Notes: a model not told the origin generated them from the letters alone. DNA of 64,000 nt from Phytophthora quininea (GCA_011947345.1 JAAVTG010000606.1:45057-109056), one strand, 5' to 3'. Positions 11,853-22,935 are shown, counted from the first letter of the stretch. Made by a program: numbers and translations.

Positions 11853-13555
11853 CTACAGGGTGAAGTTGCCGTTGCCGTTGCACACGCTCAGCATGTCGTG
11901 CGAGAAGGCTGCGAGGCCTTGCTCGTGGAGCACGTCCTCAGCTTCGACGAAGAGCATGGCCAGACCGAGCACGAAGTGCCAGTCGATGTGACAGTGCATG
12001 ATCCACACGCCAGGGTTGTCGGCTTTCAGGCGGAACACGACGTAGCCGAGGTCGGTGCAGGCGCCGGTGCTGTCGGTGGTGCATGGCGGGACGGTGAACA
12101 CGTCGTGCTGCATCGGTCCGTTGAGACGCAGCGCCGTCACGTTACCGGCGAGGATGTTGTCGCGCGAGGCGCTGCCGCTGCCGACGATCCATGGGGAGTG
12201 CGCATGCAGGTGGAACGGGTGCTGGTCGGGCGTCTCGTTCACCACCACCACTTCGACGTGGTCGTTGTGCTTGAGCTTGAAGGCGTTGGCCGTGGTCGGG
12301 AGCTCCTCGGTCGTCGCCCCTTGAGCGATCGTGAAGAGCGGCGGGTTGGGAGGGATTACCAGTGAGCTGAAGTTGCCTTCGTTGACGGAGATGTACCCCA
12401 GGAAGGCGGTGGGGTTGGGCTCGAGGACGCCGAGTGTGAACTCCACCACCACGCGCTCGTCGGGGTCGTCGGCAGCACCACGGGGTGCAGCGGGTTGTAG
12501 TCGAACTCGCCGATGGAGACCGTCGTCGTCCAGTTGGTCGTGGTGGGGTCGGCCGTCGCTCCGCTCTCGTAGTCGATGATGGCCAGAGCGTTGGGGTTGA
12601 ATCCTGCGGGCACTTGGTCAGCAGGGAGAGCTGTCCACGGGAGACCGAACTGCGAGTCGACTCGGATCCAGAACGACCCGAGCGTCGTCGTCTTCGACTT
12701 TTGCTGACTGGCTTGATATTGGTTCTGCGACGACGACGACTTGGCCTGCACCAGGATATCGTAGCGCTGAGCCACGTTGATGGTGACCGAGTTGACGGCC
12801 GTGGACGGCTGCAGCGGATCGCCATCCACCGCGATGACTTGGAACGTGTGCTGGTCGATGCTGACCTTGAACGCAGCCATGGCCGATGAGTTGATTAGTC
12901 GCAGCAGGTACTTCTTGCCCGGTACGAAGCGGAAGCGCGGCAGCGGTCTACCGTCGACGCATTCCTTGCCAGCAGCCTCTGCGACGGTGCAGTTGTAGCG
13001 ACCGACGTTGTTGATGATGACCGTGTCCCAAATGGGGGCGCCGACCGGCACTTGGTGGTACCAGTCGGCCAGCAGCAGCGTGTACTCCTGGTAGATGTCC
13101 TTCTCCCAGCTCTGCAGCTGGTCGACGGGGCAATGGACGATGAGGGGACCGCGCAGACCGAAGGCGTACTGCACCTCTTCATGGCCATGCCACCAGAAGC
13201 TGCCGCACTTGTCCGGGGTAAACCGGTAGATGGCCGTGTCGTTGGGCTGGATGTGGCACTGGGTGATGCCCGAGACGCCGTCCATCTCCTGCGTGCCGAA
13301 CTGCCGCAGCCCGTGCCAGTGGATGCACGTCTGCTCCGTCAGCTCGTTGGTCAAGCGCACCTCGACCTCGTCGCCGAGCGTGACGTTGATCGGGTGCAGC
13401 TCGGTGGGCTCGTTGTTGATGCCGTAGCCGGCGGTGAGGACGCCGTCGAAGTCGGTCGAGTTGAAGTGCGTGACTCGCCAGTCGAAGCGCTTGACAGCGG
13501 CCGAGGCGTGGCCGACAGTGAGCAGGATCAGCGACAGATTGGTGAGTCGACCCAT
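11853..13555 (-). CDS. Laccase 4 (secreted multicopper oxidase), one frameshift
   Basis: Start 'MGRLTNLSLILL' with signal peptide. Copper motifs are HWHGLRQFG, FWWHGHEE, HPFHLHAH and HCHIDWHFVLGLAM. The second motif differs from the others here (HGHEE instead of HSHHS) but keeps both copper histidines. A Ser/Gln-rich insertion follows the second domain. The frame breaks at about 12467-12480 within the sequence corresponding to 'LP-DDPDERVVVEF'. Adding one base gives 568 codons, and the same break is present in the mirror copy at 62.3 kb. It is transcribed away from laccase 5, so the 660 bp between them can act as a two-way promoter region. Confidence 0.87.
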
Positions 13556-14215
13556 TGGCGGTGGGTGGAGCGAGGCAGGATGCTTGGAAGCGAGGCTTGA
13601 GGAGGAGGAGGCAAATGTCCGAATGAGCTCCGAGGTCGACTGGCGGCGCGGCTTCGAGAGCAGGCAGCCATGCTGGTCATTATAATGATGCCCGGCAACG
13701 TTGAAGTGGCTGCGATCTTTTTTGCTGTCCGTAGAGGCCGGATTGTTGAAGCCGCGTCAAGAGCCTTCAGACTACGAGGGTTGCTTCAGAAGTCTTTAGC
13801 TTGAATAGTTGGTGGTCGAGCTACTTTGAGAGGAAGCCTTGAAGACCGCAGCTTTCATCAGCCTCGAGTCCCCAGATCGAAGCCAAGCCACCTGGCACGG
13901 GAAACGCTCCGTAAAGAGCAGGCGAGTCCTTTGAGTTGTTGAGACCAAGTCACCGGGCACGACCCATAGCCATCTCCAGGGGAAATGGAAGCTCTGACGA
14001 CCAAGCCTGCTGATCAAGAGCGTTCAGCCGCAGCGAGCAGCACTGCGTCGAAATTTTAGGCCGGGCTGGCGGCGCCGCCGGGTGTCTGGCGTTGGCGTTC
14101 GAGAATCCCCGTAGCGATAGCTGCTGATCGCCGGCAAAGGTTGTGCATCTTCAACGACTCGGTTGCGGCAACGCCTCGGTCTACCTCATTGTCAAAGTCG
14201 CCTTCAATCCACTCC
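13556..14215. promoter_or_regulatory. Intergenic region between divergent laccases 4 and 5
   Basis: This 660-bp stretch separates two head-to-head laccase starts and has an exact mirror at about 60550-61209. A 'CTCATTGTCAAAG' at 14186 sits about 30 bases before the laccase 5 ATG and resembles the TCATT-type initiator described for oomycete promoters. No open frame here is convincing. Its preservation on both arms means both laccase pairs should be regulated alike. The promoter reading is inference from position. Confidence 0.45.
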
Positions 14216-15902
14216 ATGGGGCTTCATCGTCTCAGCCTCGCGGCCTTGGCGGTGGTCAACCTACTTCTCGCCACTCACCAGTTCGCGGGAGCTGCGGTCT
14301 GCTACGATCCGGTGGTGGCCTACGACTTCCGCGTGACCTACATCTCCTCGGCATTCGACGGCGTCGCGCTCACCTCATTCGGCATCAACGACCGACCGGC
14401 GCATGAAGCGCTCATCGACGTCACCCTCGGCCAGCAAGTGCAAGTGACTGTCACCAATGAGCTGGACGAGCCGACGTGTCTGCACTGGCACGGCCTTAAA
14501 CAACTGGGGACCCAAGAAATGGACGGCGTCTCCGGGATCACGCAGTGCTACATCCCTCCGGGCAACACCACCGTGTACCGTTTCGAGCCCGACAAGGCCG
14601 GCAGCTTCTGGTGGCACAGTCACCACAGTACGCAATACTCGTACGGTCTCCGAGGACCGCTCGTCGTCCGCGCTCCACCGTCCCAACGTCAATCCTGGGA
14701 GGAAGACGTCGACGCCGAGTACATTGTCCAACTGGCCGACATCTACCACGGAGACCCCGGCGCCCCGCCCATTTGGAACTCCGTCCTCATCAACAACCGC
14801 GGTCGGTTCAACTGCACGATCGCAGCAACTCAAGGCTTCAACTGCTCCGACGACCAACTACTGACGAGCTTCCGCTTTGACACGGGGAAGACGTACCTCT
14901 TGAGGCTCATAGACATGAGTGCGCTTGCCCCTTTCAACTTCAGCATCGACGACCACGACTTTCGCGTCGTCGCCGCGGACGGCGACTCTCTTGAGCCGTC
15001 GGACCTCACCACCACCGTCACTATCAACGTCGGCCAGCGCTACGACCTGTTGGTCGAGGCGAAAAACTCGACGGAGAGCACCAGCTTCTGGATGCGAGCC
15101 ACGGGACTCAACGGTCTGCCCTGGACTGCAGCAACCGGCGACCCCACCACGGGGTTCAACGCCGACGGACTGGCCGTCGTCTACTACGGCGACGACGAGT
15201 CGGAGCCGACTTCGCAGCCGTGGAACGAGTCCTCCACCGTCGGGGAATTCGACTTTACACCGGTCAATTCAACGACGCTCCCAACTACTCCGGAAGACCG
15301 AGCCATCATCGAGTTCAGCTTCCCTGGGGTCGGTCAGATGGCCATCGACGGCAGCGATTTCCACCAGTTCTTGGTGCCGGAGTTCGCTCCGCTGCTCGCC
15401 ATCGCCGACGGGATGACAACCGAGGAGCTCCCAGTCACCGCCAACGCCCGCCAGCTCCAGTACAACGACCACGTTGAGATCGTCCTCGCCAACGAGCAGA
15501 ACGAGCAGCATCCGTTCCATTTGCACGGCCACTCGCCGTGGATCGTCGGCAGCGGCCAAGCGACTTTGGCCGAGGTGCAGAGCAGCAGTCTGCCACTGAA
15601 GCTCTCGGGCGCTATGTTCCGGGACGTGTACACGGTCCCTCCCTGTCCCACCGACGACTCCGGCGCGTGCACCGGCGTCGGGTACGTGGTGCTGCGTCTA
15701 CAGGCCGACAACCCGGGGTCTGGATGCTGCACTGCCATATCGACTGGCACCTGGCGGGCGGCCTCGCCATGATCTTCATCGAGGGTCAGACGCAGCTCCA
15801 GGAGGCCGGAGTTGACGCCTTCTCCGACAGCATCTTGAGCGTCTGCGGGGGAACTTCACTGGAGCCGCCTACGACACCACCACGACGGTCTCCGTCCCGT
15901 AG
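14216..15902 (+). CDS. Laccase 5 (secreted multicopper oxidase), two frameshifts
   Basis: The ATG at 14216 begins a clear signal peptide ('MGLHRLSLAALAVVNLLLA'). An upstream start has no support. HWHGLKQLG, FWWHSHHSTQ, HPFHLHGH and HCHIDWHLAGGLAM are all present once the frame is followed. One G is missing at about 15716-15720 (Asn-Pro-Gly-Val), just before the last copper motif, and another in the five-G run at about 15847-15851. With both restored the gene has 563 codons and ends in a Thr-rich tail at the TAG at 15900-15902. Without the second, the frame ends at 15906. Both deletions are also in the mirror copy. Confidence 0.86.
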
Positions 15903-16115
15903 ATGAGTGACTGGCGCGTGGTAAGCAGATTGCGCGTAATAAACCGCCTGTCAGACTTTGATTGGCTTACTACAGGTGAAGACGGACTCATCAGGTGCTG
16001 TCCATGTAGACCAAGCACAACGCGCCTCTGGATAGACGGAGTGATGGCGTCTCCGCCGGTAGCCACTCGCCAATTGACCCCCAAGTGCTGCCATCTCGTT
16101 TTCAAGTGTCCTGTC

Positions 16116-17061
16116 ATGACTCTAGTCCCTACCGGCGCCAAGGTGTGGTTCGTTACCGGCTGTGCCTCTGGTCTCGGTCGTGAAGTAGTGCTGGCCGCTC
16201 TGCAGCACGGAGACTGCGTGATCGCCACAGCGCGCAACCCCGAGCGGCTCGCGGATCTCCAACAGAAAGGCGCGCGGACATTGGCGCTGGACGTGACCGC
16301 CAGTCAGGAGGAGATGGAGACCGTGGCGGCCACTGCGCTCGAGATGTATGGCACCATCGACGTGCTGGTCAACAACGCCGCGTATCTGCTGGAAGGAGCC
16401 ATCGAAGAGTGCAGGTGAGATCGTCCACAGACCTTTTAATCGCGGCCCGACTCGATTCTGACTCTCGACATGTTGCTGTTCGTATAGCGAGCAGGAGGTG
16501 GCGGATCAGTTCAACACCAACGTCTTCGGCATGCTGCGAGTGCTTCGAGCTGTGCTGCCGCACATGCGAGAGAAGCGGTCTGGGATCGTCGCCAACGTCG
16601 GGTCTGCCGGCGGCTGGAAGGGCATCCCCGGCATTGGACTCTACGGCTCCACCAAGTTCGCCATCGCTGGCATCACGTTGGCGCTGCGAGAAGAAGTGGC
16701 GCCGCTCGGTATCGAGGTGACGGTGGTGGAGCCCGGCGCGTTCCGGACGTCCATTCTGGGCAAGGGCTTCGTGCCTGCAAAGGCCCCGATCGACGACTTT
16801 GCGGCGCTGACGACGCCGTTGACGACCCACGTAGCCAACTTCAGTGGCAAGCAGCCTGGAGATCCGGCCAAGGCTGCGCAGTTGATGGTGGAGGCGATTA
16901 CCAAGACCGGCCGTTGTGCGGGGAAGAGACTGCCGAGTCGACTGTTGCTAGGAAAGGACGCGGTGGCTCTAGGGCGAGATGTGTTGGAGCACAACAAGAG
17001 CGAGCTCGAGGAGTGGGCCGAGCTCTCGTCGTCGACAGATTTCCAGAACGGCAAGCTGTAG
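16116..17061 (+). CDS. Short-chain dehydrogenase/reductase 1, two exons
   Basis: Exons 16116-16414 and 16488-17061 flank a 73-bp GT..AG intron and give 290 residues. The Rossmann start 'FVTGCASGLGREV' carries the TGxxxGxG cofactor motif. 'LVNNAA' follows the fourth strand and the catalytic Y-x3-K is in 'LYGSTKFA', with the preceding Ser in 'VGSAGGW'. Family members oxidise or reduce alcohols, ketones or sugars with NAD(P)H, and the substrate cannot be read from sequence. There is no signal peptide, so it is probably cytosolic. An in-frame upstream Met at 15903 is less likely because it adds an unrelated Cys-rich leader. It lies 187 bp from SDR2, a clear tandem duplicate. This copy has no frameshift. 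Confidence 0.9.
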
Positions 17062-17247
17062 CCCCGTCGACAAACCAATAGAGCAAATGATGTGTCCTCC
17101 CTCAGCTTGATCATGGCTGCGTCTCGTCTTTAGGCTTACGGTCATGGACCGCGTGCAGCGCGGATGTGTCCTCCGGATCGATGCAGCGTCTCACTCTGAT
17201 AAGAGCCCCGAAGCAAGACCTCACTCGCCATATATTCCCCGTTCCTA

Positions 17248-18157
17248 ATGGCCACGGCAGTTGAGAAGACCCCAAGGTGTGGCTAGTGACGGCTTGCTCC
17301 TCCGGCTTCGGTAAGGAGATCGTACTCGCCGCGCTTGCTCGTGGAGACCGCGTGATAGCAACAGCTCGAGACGCCAGCAAACTCGGAGATCTGGTGCGGC
17401 ACGGAGCTCGCGCTTTGGCGCTGGATGTCACGGCCAGTGATGAAGAGCTGGAGAAGGTGATCGCCACGGCGTTGGGGTTCTATGGCACCATCGACATCTT
17501 GGTGAATAACGCTGCATTTTTACTCGGCGGCGCCGTCGAGGAGTGCAGTCACGACGAAGCCTACCAGCAGTTCAACACCAACGTCTTCGGTACGTTGCGG
17601 ATGCTGCGTGCGGTGCTGCCCCACATGCGAGCGAAGCGGTCGGGGTTGTCGCCTCCATTGGCTCTGCCGGTGGCTGGTTCGGCATCAAGACTATGGGCGT
17701 GTACGGCGCCACCAAGTTCGCTCTTGCAGGGCTTTCGTTGGCACTACGTGAAGAGTTGAAGCCGTTCGGCATCGAGACGACCATCATTGAACCTGGTTCG
17801 TTCAGCACCGCCATCCTGGGCAAAGGTTTCTCGTCTATGAAGACCTCCATCCCCGACTACCTGCCGATCACCAAGCCTCTGCACAGTCGAATCGACAGCA
17901 TCAACGCTCAAGAAGCCAAACAGCCTGGAGATCCAGCCAAAGGCGCGCAGGTGATTGTCGAGGTACTGACCAAGAGCGGACGATGCGCCGGCAAGACCAT
18001 CCCGAGTCGGCTGCTGCTGGGGAAAGACGCCGTGGCTGTGGGCAACGCCGTGCTGCATTCATCGCGGCGCGAGCTCGATGAATGGGCAGCCATCGCTTCG
18101 TCGACCGACCATGACGAGATTCAAGTCGTGTCGGGCAACCCTCACGCTAAACTGTAG
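17248..18157 (+). CDS. Short-chain dehydrogenase/reductase 2, two frameshifts
   Basis: Paralogue of SDR1 without its intron. The cofactor motif is 'VTACSSGFGKE', with Ala replacing the first Gly of TGxxxGxG. 'LVNNAAF' and catalytic 'YGATKFA' are intact. Two one-base deletions interrupt it: the C run at about 17268-17272 and the G run at about 17640-17645. Restoring both gives exactly 304 codons. The mirror copy has only the second, so the first arose, or was mis-called, on this arm alone. The C-terminal half (204 residues) is identical to the mirror copy. Loss of the intron relative to SDR1 may mean one copy gained or lost it after duplication. Confidence 0.86.
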
Positions 18158-18419
18158 CGGGCGTTAGTCTCCTATCGTTGGTCAAGGAAAAGCTGGAATG
18201 GCGAATGCGTTTTACGATAAAGTGCTTGGAGATCAACACAGGGCCATCCATCGGAAGCAACTTCCATCACAAATGCCATTGAAACTCTGTTGTACTAGCA
18301 CGCTTGTCAATCACATCGCTCAAAGCCGAGAGCGTAACGCCATTCTCTCTCATCTAAGTCTCAATGGGATCAGCAACACTCTGCAATTCATCCTCTTCCT
18401 GCGACTTCAGAGCTCCACG

Positions 18420-19700
18420 ATGGCAGTCGTGCAGGTGCTAATGGTGTTGAGTGCAGTGATAATATCGAGCTGTATGGCGCAGACGACGGGCCAAGAAGTG
18501 CCGATGAAATTCGGGGTGGGCTGTAAGTTCTCCAACTACACGAAGCTACCCAAGACATCTCCCAGTGAGTCGTCCTACCGTCTGCAACTGAACCCTGGAC
18601 TTGGCAAGGGCATCTACGTGCTTCACTTCGAGCAGTTTAACCTCCCGGACGATGACATCCTCGTGTTGAAAGCCACCGACAGCTCGCCTCAATCCATCGC
18701 ACTGTCGGGGAAGAACGCCACGGGCAAGTTCTATGCGACGCCGATCTCAGGCACTGGAGTGGTGATCGAACTGCACAAGACGGCAGCTCTTAATACCAAG
18801 TCGACTTCGTGTCGCGGGTTTTCCGTCGATAGCATTTTGTTTTCTCCAAAGGAATTGGTGGAAGAAGCTGCTCGTCTGAAAGTCCCTTTGGGGGTGCCGG
18901 GTGTCATCGAGTCGAACATCAAAGACAGCGACGCCAACGACGAAAGTATCTGCGGCACAGATGAGTCCGTCGAAGCTGCGTGTGCTCCGAGCGCTACCAA
19001 CAGCGAGGCAGGAGCCGTCATGTTCAACCACTCGAAAGCGGTCGCTCGTCTGTCGATCATCAAGGACAACGGCATGGAAGTCGCCTACTGCACGGGCTGG
19101 CTGCTTGGCTGCGACGGCCACCTCATCACGAACCAGCACTGCATCGGCAACAACCAAGACGCGCTTAACACCAAGGTGGAGCTCCTAGCCGAGTCTTCGA
19201 GTTGTGGTGGTGGCGAAGCATGCGACAAGCGAGGAGGTTGTCCGGGGTCGGCGGGGGTGTTGGCGACGACACTCGTGGCAGTGTCGGAGGACTTAGACTA
19301 CGCTCTGGTGCGACTCGGAGTGAACAACTCCAACGCCAACTTCTCGGGACTCTACGCCAAGACAGGTTACCTGCAGTTCCGCGGGTCGGGGCCTGTGCTG
19401 GACGAGACGATCTACATCCCGCAGCACCCGCTGGGGTACGGTAAGCGCATCGCCTGGCTGTACAATGGTGAACCCGGTCGCATCGAGTCGCTGAACGTGA
19501 CGGACTGCCGCAATGGCGACGTGGGCTACTATGTTGACACGCAAGAAGGCTCGTCGGGGTCGCCGGTCATCGCCACGAACGACAACACTGTAGTAGCACT
19601 GCACCACTGCGGCGGGTGTCTGAACGGAGCTATCCCCGGACCGACGATCATCGCCGATCTCACCGCCAAAGGAGTCCTCCCCAACTGCACCGTCGTCTAA
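18420..19700 (+). CDS. Secreted trypsin-like serine protease homologue with N-terminal beta domain
   Basis: I chose the ATG at 18420 because it begins a signal peptide ('MAVVQVLMVLSAVIISS'). The frame is open upstream to 18198, but that leader looks non-coding. Residues about 30-150 resemble a CUB-like beta domain. The protease part keeps the triad: His in 'TNQHC', Asp in 'DLDYALVRL' and Ser in 'GSSGSPV'. Paired cysteines suit secretion and the size (426 residues) is plausible. It may cleave host or self wall proteins, or act as an apoplastic effector; both are inference. It is uninterrupted here, while the mirror copy has lost two bases. It lies tail-to-tail with the first acyltransferase. 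Confidence 0.83.
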   Translation: MAVVQVLMVLSAVIISSCMAQTTGQEVPMKFGVGCKFSNYTKLPKTSPSESSYRLQLNPGLGKGIYVLHFEQFNLPDDDILVLKATDSSPQSIALSGKNATGKFYATPISGTGVVIELHKTAALNTKSTSCRGFSVDSILFSPKELVEEAARLKVPLGVPGVIESNIKDSDANDESICGTDESVEAACAPSATNSEAGAVMFNHSKAVARLSIIKDNGMEVAYCTGWLLGCDGHLITNQHCIGNNQDALNTKVELLAESSSCGGGEACDKRGGCPGSAGVLATTLVAVSEDLDYALVRLGVNNSNANFSGLYAKTGYLQFRGSGPVLDETIYIPQHPLGYGKRIAWLYNGEPGRIESLNVTDCRNGDVGYYVDTQEGSSGSPVIATNDNTVVALHHCGGCLNGAIPGPTIIADLTAKGVLPNCTVV

Positions 19701-19835
19701 GGGAATCAACGCAGGTCAAGATGAAGGAGTCTCAATTATCAGTAGATCTGGAGACGACACTAATCGTGAAATACTACAACGCAGATTGCTTGGCTCATTG
19801 ACCACGACAACAAGACCCTGTACCAGTTGAGTTGC

Positions 19836-21107
19836 TTACGCCATTGGCGCTTGAACAACTAGTTGTAGCCCTTCCGCGTCTCCCTTCTTCTCTTCACTGT
19901 CGTCACTCGGCAATTGTTGATGACCGTTTCCTCCAGTTGAACGAACTTGAGAGAGCCGCTGCGCTAGAAGTTGCGACTGATACTCCACCAGTCGGTACGA
20001 CGCCGTGGCCAGCAGAATCACCAGACCAAAGTACGAGAACGTGCGGTCATAGTAGTCCTCCTGGTACTGGATGGACGGGGTGTAGATGACGAACACATGC
20101 AGCAGGTAGACCGAGAAGCTGATCTTGCCCAAGTAGCGCAGCACCACCCACTCGAAGATCTCGGAGACGGTGGAGGGCTTCACCATCTCGATCACGATCA
20201 GCAGCGACAACTTGACGCTCGTGAACGGCATCAAGTAGTCGGTCTTGGGGAGAGGCATCCCGAGCCAGTTGAAGAAGAGGCCTCGAAACACCACGCTCAG
20301 GTAGGCTGCGATCAACACACCTTCGACGATTCGCAGTCCGATCGTGTGCGGCTTGAGGAACTTGAAACCGGAGACTTTGATCCACGAGTCGGCTTTCACG
20401 AAGACGGCGGCGGCCATGGACCCGGCAAGGAACGTCGGCAGGTGGTCACCGAGCGTTTGGTGAATGGCTCGGGTCCGGGTGGTGTAGAGACCCTCGTGGA
20501 TGACCCACGTGTAGAGCGGCACAAAAGCCGCCCACCAGAATCGCTTCATCTTGAGCACAGCTAGCACGAACACGGGGATGATGAAGTAGTAGGAGATCTC
20601 GAGCGGCAGCGTCCACATGAGAAAGTGTCGGTGGTCCGGATGGAATGTGAGTGTCAGGAAGAGGTTAAAGTCCTCCGGCTTGGCCACCTTGTAGAACTGG
20701 TGCTGGTACTCGAACGGCATGAGCCACAATGCGATGGCCACCAGTGCGAACAACGGATAGACTCGGAAGAACCGCTTGGAGAAGTAGTCGGCCAGAGTGA
20801 ACCCCCACTTGCGGTAAGAGGCTCCTTCAGCAAGAAGTTTGATGCTCTTCTTCATGAAGATCATGGTCAGCAGGAACGAGCTGAGCACGAAGAAGGCGTC
20901 GACTCCGACGGCCCCCATGAAGATGTCGTGCATGTATCCGGTGTGCTGTGTCACCACCAACAAGACTGCGGTGCCTTGAACTCCGTCGAGAAAGAGGATC
21001 TTGGACACGGGAGACGGCGGTGCCGGCAGCTTAACTGGTTGACCCTCGGGTAAGTCACGCTATGAATCCGTCTCGCAACGTATTTCGACGACGCTTTCAA
21101 TTACCAT
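19836..21107 (-). pseudogene. Acyltransferase-3 family membrane protein, copy 1 (probably broken)
   Basis: Multi-pass acyltransferase-3 protein (about ten membrane segments), related to bacterial OafA-type O-acyltransferases. Three marks of decay are visible. From the ATG at 21107 an in-frame TAG falls at 21060-21062, before the domain. The Arg of the conserved R-x10-H motif is Gln ('DGVQGTAV'). The C-terminus is shifted, ending in an unrelated tail. The TAG is shared with the mirror copy, so it predates the duplication. A 45-bp GT..AG intron starting right after the ATG would remove it in frame, so expression cannot be excluded. The body is nearly identical in DNA to copies 4 and 5 on this arm, suggesting gene conversion. 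Confidence 0.7.
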
Positions 21108-21196
21108 TTTTCTTCGGAAACTTGGTCGGTTTGGTTGTCGGCGGGGACAGTTCAGAAGTGCTTCGCAAGGGAAAGATCTATCGAGGGCTTCAAGAA

Positions 21197-22663
21197 CTAC
21201 CTCGGTTTCAAAGCGGTTGCTAAAGCGACGACAGCCAGTTGTACGGTGTGTTTTTCATGACGATATTTATGAAAGCGTTTTATGAGAGCTAAACGACTGA
21301 GGATCTTACGCGGAAGAAATGCCGGGAGGACTCGGTAGCCGTTCGGCGTCTTCTTTTGCCAGCGGTTCTTGACAACAGGCAGCAAGCTTTTGTGGGTACC
21401 TTCGATCGTCTCCTCAACGTCGACATTTTTGTCAGCATATTCAGCGTCACTAGAGTGATCGAGTTCGTCCACGAGTTTCTGGTGCGTGTTCGCTTCAAGC
21501 CGAGCGAACTCACGTGACAGTCTCTGCGCTAGAAGCTGTGACGGATACTCCACCAAATGGTACGAGATCGTTCCCAACAGGATCACCAGCGCGAACTCCG
21601 AGAACACTTTATCGTAGTAGTTTTTCTGGTAAGCAATGGCGTTGGTCTTGACTACAAACACGTGTAGCAGGTAGACGGAGAAGCAGATCTTGCCCAGGTG
21701 GCGAAGCGGGAACCACTCAAACATCAACGAAACAGCGGAAGGTAGAACCATCTCGATCACGAACAGCAGCGACAGTTTGACGCTCGTGAACGGCATCATG
21801 TAGTGCTTGTCGGAAGGAAGACTCATACCGAGCCAGTTGAAGAACAAACCTCGGAACGCGACACTGAGGTAAGCCGCGATCAAGGCCCCTTCTACTACTC
21901 GGATGGCCACCGTCTGCTTCATGGAAAACGTGAAACCTGTGCGTTTGATCCAGGTCTCGAGCTTGACGACAATGACGGCGGCCATGGACCCGGCAAGGAA
22001 CGTCGGTAGCATTTGTAGCAATGGACTTCCTGTATGAACCACCCCTCGAGTGAAGGACAGTCCTTCGTAGATGACATATAGATACGTCGGAACGAACGTC
22101 GCCCACCAGAACCGACCCACTTTCAACACAGCCAGCACCAAGACGGGGATGATGAAGTAGTAGGAGATCTCGAGAGGTAGAGTCCACAACAAGTAGTGTC
22201 GGTGTTTCCGGTCGAAGATGAGGGTGAGAAAGAGGTTGAAGTCTTCCGGATGCTTGATGTCGTAGTAGTGCAGTTTGTACTTGAATGGCAGCAACCACAG
22301 TACTACCGCCACCAGTGCGAACAACGGATAGACTCGGAAGAACCGCTTGGAGAAGTAGTCGGCCAGAGTGAACCCCCACTTGCGGTAAGAGGCTCCTTCA
22401 GCAAGAAGTTTAATGCTCTTCTTCATGAAGATCATGGTCAGCAGGAAGGCACTGAGCACGAAGAAGGCGTCGACTCCGACGGCTCCCAAGAAGATGTCGT
22501 GCATGTATCCAGAGTGCTGCGTGACCACGAAGATGACGGCGACGCCGCGAACGCCATCAAGAAACAGAATCTTAGACACTGGGGACGATGGTGGTTTGAC
22601 TGGTTGGTCCTTAGACTTCGAATCCGCCTCGTTGGGTATTTCGACGATGCTTTCGACTTGCAT
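21197..22663 (-). CDS. Acyltransferase-3 family membrane protein, copy 2
   Basis: Starts at 'MQVESIVEIPNEADSKSK', a short hydrophilic cytosolic lead, then the R-x10-H motif ('DGVRGVAVIFVVTQH') in the first membrane helix and about nine more hydrophobic segments. The enzyme class moves acyl groups across or at a membrane onto sugars, lipids or small molecules. The acceptor is unknown. One base is missing near 21355 in a T run (KKTPNG instead of KEDAERLP), so the frame runs past the family stop at 21306 and adds an unrelated basic tail. With the base restored the length is 453 codons, the same as the mirror copy at 52118. The long cytosolic tail shares 'DELDHS' and 'KNVDVEE' with copy 3 on this arm. 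Confidence 0.85.
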   Translation of the reverse strand: MQVESIVEIPNEADSKSKDQPVKPPSSPVSKILFLDGVRGVAVIFVVTQHSGYMHDIFLGAVGVDAFFVLSAFLLTMIFMKKSIKLLAEGASYRKWGFTLADYFSKRFFRVYPLFALVAVVLWLLPFKYKLHYYDIKHPEDFNLFLTLIFDRKHRHYLLWTLPLEISYYFIIPVLVLAVLKVGRFWWATFVPTYLYVIYEGLSFTRGVVHTGSPLLQMLPTFLAGSMAAVIVVKLETWIKRTGFTFSMKQTVAIRVVEGALIAAYLSVAFRGLFFNWLGMSLPSDKHYMMPFTSVKLSLLFVIEMVLPSAVSLMFEWFPLRHLGKICFSVYLLHVFVVKTNAIAYQKNYYDKVFSEFALVILLGTISYHLVEYPSQLLAQRLSREFARLEANTHQKLVDELDHSSDAEYADKNVDVEETIEGTHKSLLPVVKNRWQKKTPNGYRVLPAFLPRKILSRLALIKRFHKYRHEKHTVQLAVVALATALKPR

Positions 22664-22860
22664 TTTCCCTCGGAAACGTGGTTGCTTTCTTGGTCGGACT
22701 TGTCGTCCACGTGGAGACTTGCGAACTGCTTCACAGCCGAAGTATGTGTCGATGGTTTCATAACCTACTCGTAGGTTTCGAAGCGGTTGCGAACACGACT
22801 GCAGCTGCCGGAAGGAGTATGGTGGTAGTTTCATGACGATATAAACTGCTGAGGAGACTG

Positions 22861-22935
22861 GGGACTCAATAGCCGTTTGGGGTCTTCCTTTGTCAGAGGT
22901 TTTGGCGAGTGGCGACACTGAGCGATCTCGAGAGG
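22861..22935 (-). pseudogene. Acyltransferase relic, fragment on the inner side of copy 2
   Basis: Reverse-complement reads like the 3' end of a family member (matching 'KEDAERLPSP') plus a remnant of the 'LPLEIS' segment. The other half of the same relic lies at 30353-30460, beyond the 7.4-kb insertion. The intact arrangement is visible on the right arm at 51751-51960. Confidence 0.6.

Larger units (their letters stand above)
10757..22935. repeat. Inverted duplication, outer left arm
   Basis: Reverse-complement of 51850-64000: base x on the left matches roughly 74757-74781 minus x on the right. Gene order, orientation, intergenic DNA and even several shared one-base deletions are mirrored. 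From about 10757 to 18160 the two arms are almost identical, with SDR2 and the laccase 5 body giving the same protein. Inside about 18165 substitutions become frequent. The right window edge truncates the match, so the arm may extend further out. The inner end is interrupted by the 7.4-kb insertion and resumes at 30353. Confidence 0.93.

Noticed and set aside
13052..13600. Long open frames antisense to every laccase, SDR and acyltransferase
   Set aside because: They follow from high GC at third codon positions, recur opposite every family member, have no domain or signal peptide and are rich in Val, Asp, Gln and His as expected of shadows.
18198..18419. Longer N-terminus of the trypsin-like protein
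   Set aside because: It would bury the signal peptide 74 residues inside the protein, so the downstream Met fits secretion.
22664..22918. Extended N-terminus of acyltransferase 2
   Set aside because: The frame opens with GTG, has no family similarity, and the mirror copy clearly starts at the Met equivalent to 22663.
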